DNA of 64,000 bases from CAVQEK01 sp964596645 (lineage in GTDB: Bacteria > Bacteroidota > Bacteroidia > Cytophagales > Cyclobacteriaceae): assembly GCA_964596645.1 (NCBI GenBank), contig CAZQVB010000022.1:1-64000 (forward strand). Reading direction: 5' to 3'. The notes beneath the pieces are model-generated. The model was not told the origin of the DNA, made no database searches, and saw nothing but the letters and a program-made list of their open reading frames with translations. Shown here one piece after another: positions 60,291-64,000 of this stretch (position 1 is its first letter; every line of letters begins with the position of its first letter). The translations under genes were made by a program, and so were the position numbers.

Positions 60291-63200
60291 ATGGAAAACA
60301 AACCCATTGAATCAACAGAGAAAAAGCAAATAACCCGTGAGTTTGGGCTCAGTACGCTGTCGATCAACAACCGTACGAGTGTAGGCATACTCACGTTCAT
60401 CATTATACTGATGGGTGTGCTCTCGTACATTTCTATACCGAAAGAGAGCTATCCGGAGGTGGTGTTTCCGACCATTTATGTGGGCACCCCCTACCCCGGC
60501 AACTCACCCATCGATATAGAAAACCTGATCACCAGGCCGATAGAAAAGGAGCTGAAGTCGATATCCGGCGTCAAAGACATTAAGTCTACGTCCGTACAGG
60601 ATTACTCCACCATCGTGGTGGAGTTCAACCCCGACGAAGACATCAGTGCGGCGCTGCAGGAGGTGAAAGATGCCGTAGACAAAGCCAAAAGCGAACTGCC
60701 CACCGATCTGGATCAGGACCCGCTTGTGCAGGACATCGACCTGACGGAGTTGCCCATTTTGTATGTGAACATCTCGGGCGACTACAGCATCAATGAGTTG
60801 AAAACCTTTGCGGAGTACCTGCAGGAGGAATTTGAAAAGCTCGCAGAGGTATCGCAAAGTGAGATAAAAGGTGCGCTGGAGCGCGAAATAGAAGTAGCTG
60901 CCGACATCTACAAAATGGAGGCAGTCGACGTGAGCTTTCAGGACATCAGCGACGCCATCAATGCTGAGAATGTGACGCTATCGGCCGGCAACATACTCAC
61001 CAACGACTTTCGGCGCTCTCTGCGCATCGATGGTGAGTTTAAGTCTGTGGAGGCCATAGAAGATGTGATCATCAAAGATGAAGACCAGCGCATAGTGTAC
61101 GTAAGAGATGTGGCCGAAGTACGCGACACCTACGCCGAGCGCTCCAGCTACTCGCGCAGCAACCTGCAGCCCGTAGTAACGGTAGATGTAGTGAAGCGCA
61201 GCGGAGAAAACCTGCTGCTGACAGCGCAGAAGATAAAAGACATCATCGCAGAGGCAAAAACAAACCGCTTTCCCGAAGACCTGCACATCACCATCACCAA
61301 CGACCAGTCGAAATTTACCAAAAGCATGGTGAGCAACCTGGAAAACAGCATCGTGACCGGGGTGATACTCGTGGTGCTGGTGCTCATGTTTTTCATGGGC
61401 CTGCGCAACTCGCTGTTTGTCGGCATAGCCATACCGCTGTCTATGTTCATGTCATTCATGCTGCTGAATGCCATCGGCTTTTCGGCCAATATGATGGTGC
61501 TGTTTGGACTCATATTGGCGCTGGGTATGCTAGTAGACAACGGCATAGTGGTGGTAGAAAACATATACAGGCTGATGCAGGAAGGCATGAGCCCCATCCG
61601 TGCGGCCAAAGAAGGTGTTGGTGAGGTGGCCTGGCCCATCATCANNNNNNNNNNNNNNNNNNNNNNNNNNNNNNNNNCCACACTGGCGGCTTTTGTGCCC
61701 CTGGCTTTTTGGAGTGGCATCATGGGCGAATTCATGAAATACCTGCCCATCACACTCATCATCGTACTCAGCTCCTCGCTCTTTGTGGCGCTGGTGATCA
61801 ACCCGGTGCTCACCTCTCTGCTCATGAAGGTGGAGGAAGACAAGGTGAACAGAACGAAGCTGTTTATAGTAGCCGGGGCATTTGTGCTGGTTTCCATACC
61901 TTTTTACATCACTGGCAACTTCGTGATCGCCAACCTGCTCATGCTCATAGCGCTGGGTGCGCCGTTTCAGGTTTTCATACTCAACCCGGGCGTCAAATGG
62001 TTTCAAACCCGCTTCATACCTTTTGTTGAAAGGCTCTACGCACGCACGATGCAATTTGCCCTGACCGGCAAAAAGCCGTATGTCTTCTTCTTCGGCACCA
62101 TTGTGCTGCTTGTATTGTCAATCGGGCTCTTGATAGTAAAGCAGCCTCAAACAAGCTTATTTCCGGAGGGCAGCCCCAACTACATCAATATATTTATAGA
62201 AAAACCCATTGGTGTGGACATTGAAGACACCAACGAATTCACCAAAAGAGTAGAAGAGGAAATCGTCGACATCATAGAGCCATACGAAGGCGCCGTGGAA
62301 TCTTTCATCTCTCAGGTAGGCGAAGGCGCCAGCGACCCCAACTCCATGGAAGGTCAGCAGGCTACACCCAATAAGTCTATGATCACCGTATCATTTGTGG
62401 AATATGAAAAGCGCGGTGGTGTGGATACGCAGGAGGTGATGAAGGAAATACGCGAAGCCATGCAGAAATACCCCGGCGTGGAGATCACCATAGACAAAGA
62501 CCAGTCTGGCCCACCGGTGGGCAAGCCGATCAACATTGAGATCAGTGGCGAAAATTACGATCGCCTGATCGCCATATCGGAAAAAGCTATGGAGATGATA
62601 GAATCGGCCAATATACCGGGCATTCAGGAAATGAAATCGGACCTTGATGTAGGCAAGCCGGAGCTGCTTGTAAAAATAGACCGCGACCGGGCACAGCGAT
62701 TCGGGCTTTCTACCTACACCATTGCCAATGAGCTGCGCACGGCCCTCTTTGGGTTTGAAGTGACGAAATACAAAGAAGGTGAAGACGAATATCCCATCCA
62801 GCTGAGGCTGATGGACAAGTACCGCTACGACGTAGACGCACTGCTCAACAAGCGGGTCACCTTTCGCGATCAGAAGGGCAATCTGAAGCAAATACCCATA
62901 TCTGCCGTGGCCGATGTGGAGTATTCTTCCACCTACGGTTCAGTAAAACGCAAAGACCTGGATCGCGTCATTTCGCTGTATTCCAACGTGAATGAAGGGG
63001 CCAATGCCAATGAGATAGTGGCAGAACTGAAGCTGATACTAAGCAACCTGGATATGCCCGAAGGCTACGAGCTGAAGTTTACGGGCGAGCAGGAAGAGCA
63101 GGCCAAGTCCAGCGCCTTCCTCATGCAGGCCCTGCTCATCGCTGTGCTCAGCATATTCCTGATCATTGTGGCCCAGTTCAATTCTCTGGCTGCACCGTTC

Positions 63201-63758
63201 ATCATTATGGCCTCGGTACTGTTCAGCACCATTGGCGTATTTCTCGGCCTGGTGGCATTCGACATGGATTTTATCGTGATCATGACCGGCATAGGCATTA
63301 TATCTCTGGCGGGCGTGGTGGTGAACAATGCCATTGTGCTCATCGACTACACCAACCTGGTGCGGCAGCGCCGGCGATCTGAGCTTGGCCTGGCCGACGA
63401 TGAGTACCTCTCCTACGAAGAACTGGTCAACAGCATATACGAAGGCGGCAGGGTAAGGCTGCGGCCGGTATTGCTCACGGCCATCACCACGGTGCTCGGC
63501 CTGCTGCCGATGGCTACCGGCACCAACATCGACTACGTGTCGCTGCTGGCCAACTTCGACCCCAACTTCTACTTCGGCGGCGACAACGCCGATTTCTGGG
63601 GGCCCATGGCCTGGACGGTGATCTTCGGCCTTACGTTCGCCACCTTCCTCACGCTGGTGATTGTGCCCGTGATGTACCTGCTCACCGATATGGCCACCAT
63701 GCGCCTCAAAGGGGTGAAACATGAGAAGAAGGCCGGTAAAATAGAGCTACAGGCGTAG
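60291..63758 (+). CDS. Efflux RND transporter permease subunit (interrupted by an assembly gap)
   Basis: This roughly 1155-residue inner-membrane pump (RND/HAE-1-like) has the expected twelve-helix arrangement with two large periplasmic loops. Key segments are the N-terminal LSINNRTSVGILTFIIILMG, VVEFNPDEDISAALQEVKDA, the fourth helix ILALGMLVDNGIVVVENIYR (Asp416 with Asn417 where AcrB has a second Asp), the second half IGIISLAGVVVNNAIVLIDY and the C-terminal VILLTAITTVLGLLPMATG-like region. The gene contains 33 N at 61645-61677 between AWPII and TLAAFVPLAFW; homologues have only about five to six residues there, so the gap estimate is too large, but the frame continues. With TolC and HlyD it forms a tripartite pump. 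Confidence 0.95.
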   Translation: MENKPIESTEKKQITREFGLSTLSINNRTSVGILTFIIILMGVLSYISIPKESYPEVVFPTIYVGTPYPGNSPIDIENLITRPIEKELKSISGVKDIKSTSVQDYSTIVVEFNPDEDISAALQEVKDAVDKAKSELPTDLDQDPLVQDIDLTELPILYVNISGDYSINELKTFAEYLQEEFEKLAEVSQSEIKGALEREIEVAADIYKMEAVDVSFQDISDAINAENVTLSAGNILTNDFRRSLRIDGEFKSVEAIEDVIIKDEDQRIVYVRDVAEVRDTYAERSSYSRSNLQPVVTVDVVKRSGENLLLTAQKIKDIIAEAKTNRFPEDLHITITNDQSKFTKSMVSNLENSIVTGVILVVLVLMFFMGLRNSLFVGIAIPLSMFMSFMLLNAIGFSANMMVLFGLILALGMLVDNGIVVVENIYRLMQEGMSPIRAAKEGVGEVAWPIIXXXXXXXXXXXXTLAAFVPLAFWSGIMGEFMKYLPITLIIVLSSSLFVALVINPVLTSLLMKVEEDKVNRTKLFIVAGAFVLVSIPFYITGNFVIANLLMLIALGAPFQVFILNPGVKWFQTRFIPFVERLYARTMQFALTGKKPYVFFFGTIVLLVLSIGLLIVKQPQTSLFPEGSPNYINIFIEKPIGVDIEDTNEFTKRVEEEIVDIIEPYEGAVESFISQVGEGASDPNSMEGQQATPNKSMITVSFVEYEKRGGVDTQEVMKEIREAMQKYPGVEITIDKDQSGPPVGKPINIEISGENYDRLIAISEKAMEMIESANIPGIQEMKSDLDVGKPELLVKIDRDRAQRFGLSTYTIANELRTALFGFEVTKYKEGEDEYPIQLRLMDKYRYDVDALLNKRVTFRDQKGNLKQIPISAVADVEYSSTYGSVKRKDLDRVISLYSNVNEGANANEIVAELKLILSNLDMPEGYELKFTGEQEEQAKSSAFLMQALLIAVLSIFLIIVAQFNSLAAPFIIMASVLFSTIGVFLGLVAFDMDFIVIMTGIGIISLAGVVVNNAIVLIDYTNLVRQRRRSELGLADDEYLSYEELVNSIYEGGRVRLRPVLLTAITTVLGLLPMATGTNIDYVSLLANFDPNFYFGGDNADFWGPMAWTVIFGLTFATFLTLVIVPVMYLLTDMATMRLKGVKHEKKAGKIELQA
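61645..61677. other. Assembly gap (33 N)
   Basis: A run of 33 undetermined bases inside the RND pump gene. Family comparison suggests that the true missing length is about 12 bases; the reading frame matches on both sides. Confidence 0.99.
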
Positions 63759-63794
63759 GCGTTTGTATTGAAGTTTAATTAATAAAACAACTGT

Positions 63795-63837
63795 CCGTTC
63801 CGGTACTCCTGCCCACCAGGCGGGGCTACCGGAACGG
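63795..63837. other. Perfect inverted repeat after the RND gene
   Basis: Arms CCGTTCCGGTA (63795-63805) and TACCGGAACGG (63827-63837) pair over 11 bases around a 21-base loop that itself contains CCTG/CAGG. There is no T tract after it. It could be a factor-dependent termination or mRNA-stabilising structure for the efflux operon, or part of the leader of the next gene. Confidence 0.6.
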
Positions 63838-63889
63838 CATATAAAGAGCGACCGGAAGGTGAAAATGCAGCCTCCGGCCATGTGTGTGT

Positions 63890-64000
63890 ATGGGTAAAAT
63901 ATTGAATGTAATTCTTCTCGTCGTCATTTTCTTAGCCATCGATATCTACGTATATCAGGCACTGAAAACGGTTTTTCACAATAGCGCCCACTGGTTGCGG
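63890..64000 (+). CDS. Start of a probable metallophosphoesterase (partial)
   Basis: The last 111 bases give 37 residues: MGKILNVILLVVIFLAIDIY, then VYQALKTVFHNSAHWLR. This is an N-terminal membrane helix followed by the D-x-Y-x-x-Q-A-L-K pattern common at the start of membrane-bound metallophosphoesterases (YkuE-like) in Bacteroidota. The rest lies beyond the window edge, so no metal site can be seen and the family call is tentative. Confidence 0.55.
   Translation, partial: MGKILNVILLVVIFLAIDIYVYQALKTVFHNSAHWLR

Overview
The window looks like a chromosomal scaffold from a member of the Bacteroidota, most likely the Cytophagales. The evidence is: type IX secretion cargo with type A and type B C-terminal domains, PorP/SprF, a carboxypeptidase-regulatory-domain TonB receptor, Reg_prop/Y_Y_Y histidine kinase, menaquinone genes, and several start-proximal TAnnTTTG boxes, the -7 element of the Bacteroidota primary sigma factor. 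Two runs of N (30524-30533 and 61645-61677) show it is an assembled draft scaffold. No rRNA, recognisable tRNA, transposase or CRISPR array was seen.

Layout. 1-3.8 kb: the start of a flavin disulfide reductase, a Pmp3/YqaE peptide, gapA and a U32 tRNA/rRNA-hydroxylation-type protein. 3.9-13.3 kb: a large sensor kinase, an orphan TonB receptor and a T9SS type A cargo. 13.3-22.3 kb: mostly single genes (DUF3820, a beta-propeller glycosidase, a membrane-anchored EEP phosphatase/nuclease, DUF2490, a lipid kinase, an M2 dipeptidyl carboxypeptidase, a baeRF-type eRF1 relative and a coiled-coil membrane protein). 22.36-22.92 kb: a tandem array of four ~147-bp units, followed by an AT-rich serine hydrolase gene. 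24.2-28.7 kb: a tight five-gene minus-strand operon (amidase+SH3, DUF5675, a four-helix membrane protein, two DUF4230 proteins) divergent from a DUF697 protein; it resembles an endolysin/holin module fused to envelope proteins. 30-32 kb: a coupled LVIVD lipoprotein/outer-membrane barrel operon. 32.2-35.8 kb: menD-menB-menE. 36.6-41.8 kb: a T9SS type B cargo, PorP/SprF and an OmpA-SPOR-like protein.

41.8-54 kb: an NlpC/P60 peptidase, an AT-rich AraC-cupin pair, Tex, a TlpA-like thioredoxin, ROK glucokinase beside a variant GH13 enzyme, class II aldolase, a kinase-like protein with a degenerate ATPase domain, and a divergent S24/XRE regulator. 54.2-54.9 kb: a two-gene AT-rich module (174 aa + 59 aa) with the architecture of a toxin-antitoxin pair. 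55-57 kb: a MORN/YwqK protein, a small hypothetical protein and an alpha/beta hydrolase. 57-63.8 kb: a TetR-TolC-HlyD-RND efflux operon. The window ends in the first codons of a probable metallophosphoesterase.

Central glycolysis genes (gapA, fbaA, ROK glucokinase) are scattered and appear to be single units with their own promoters and terminators. The accessory content (tandem repeats, AT-rich genes, the amidase operon and the small two-gene module) is the part most likely to hold undescribed biology. All function calls rest on reading motifs and translated sequence by eye; no database search was run.
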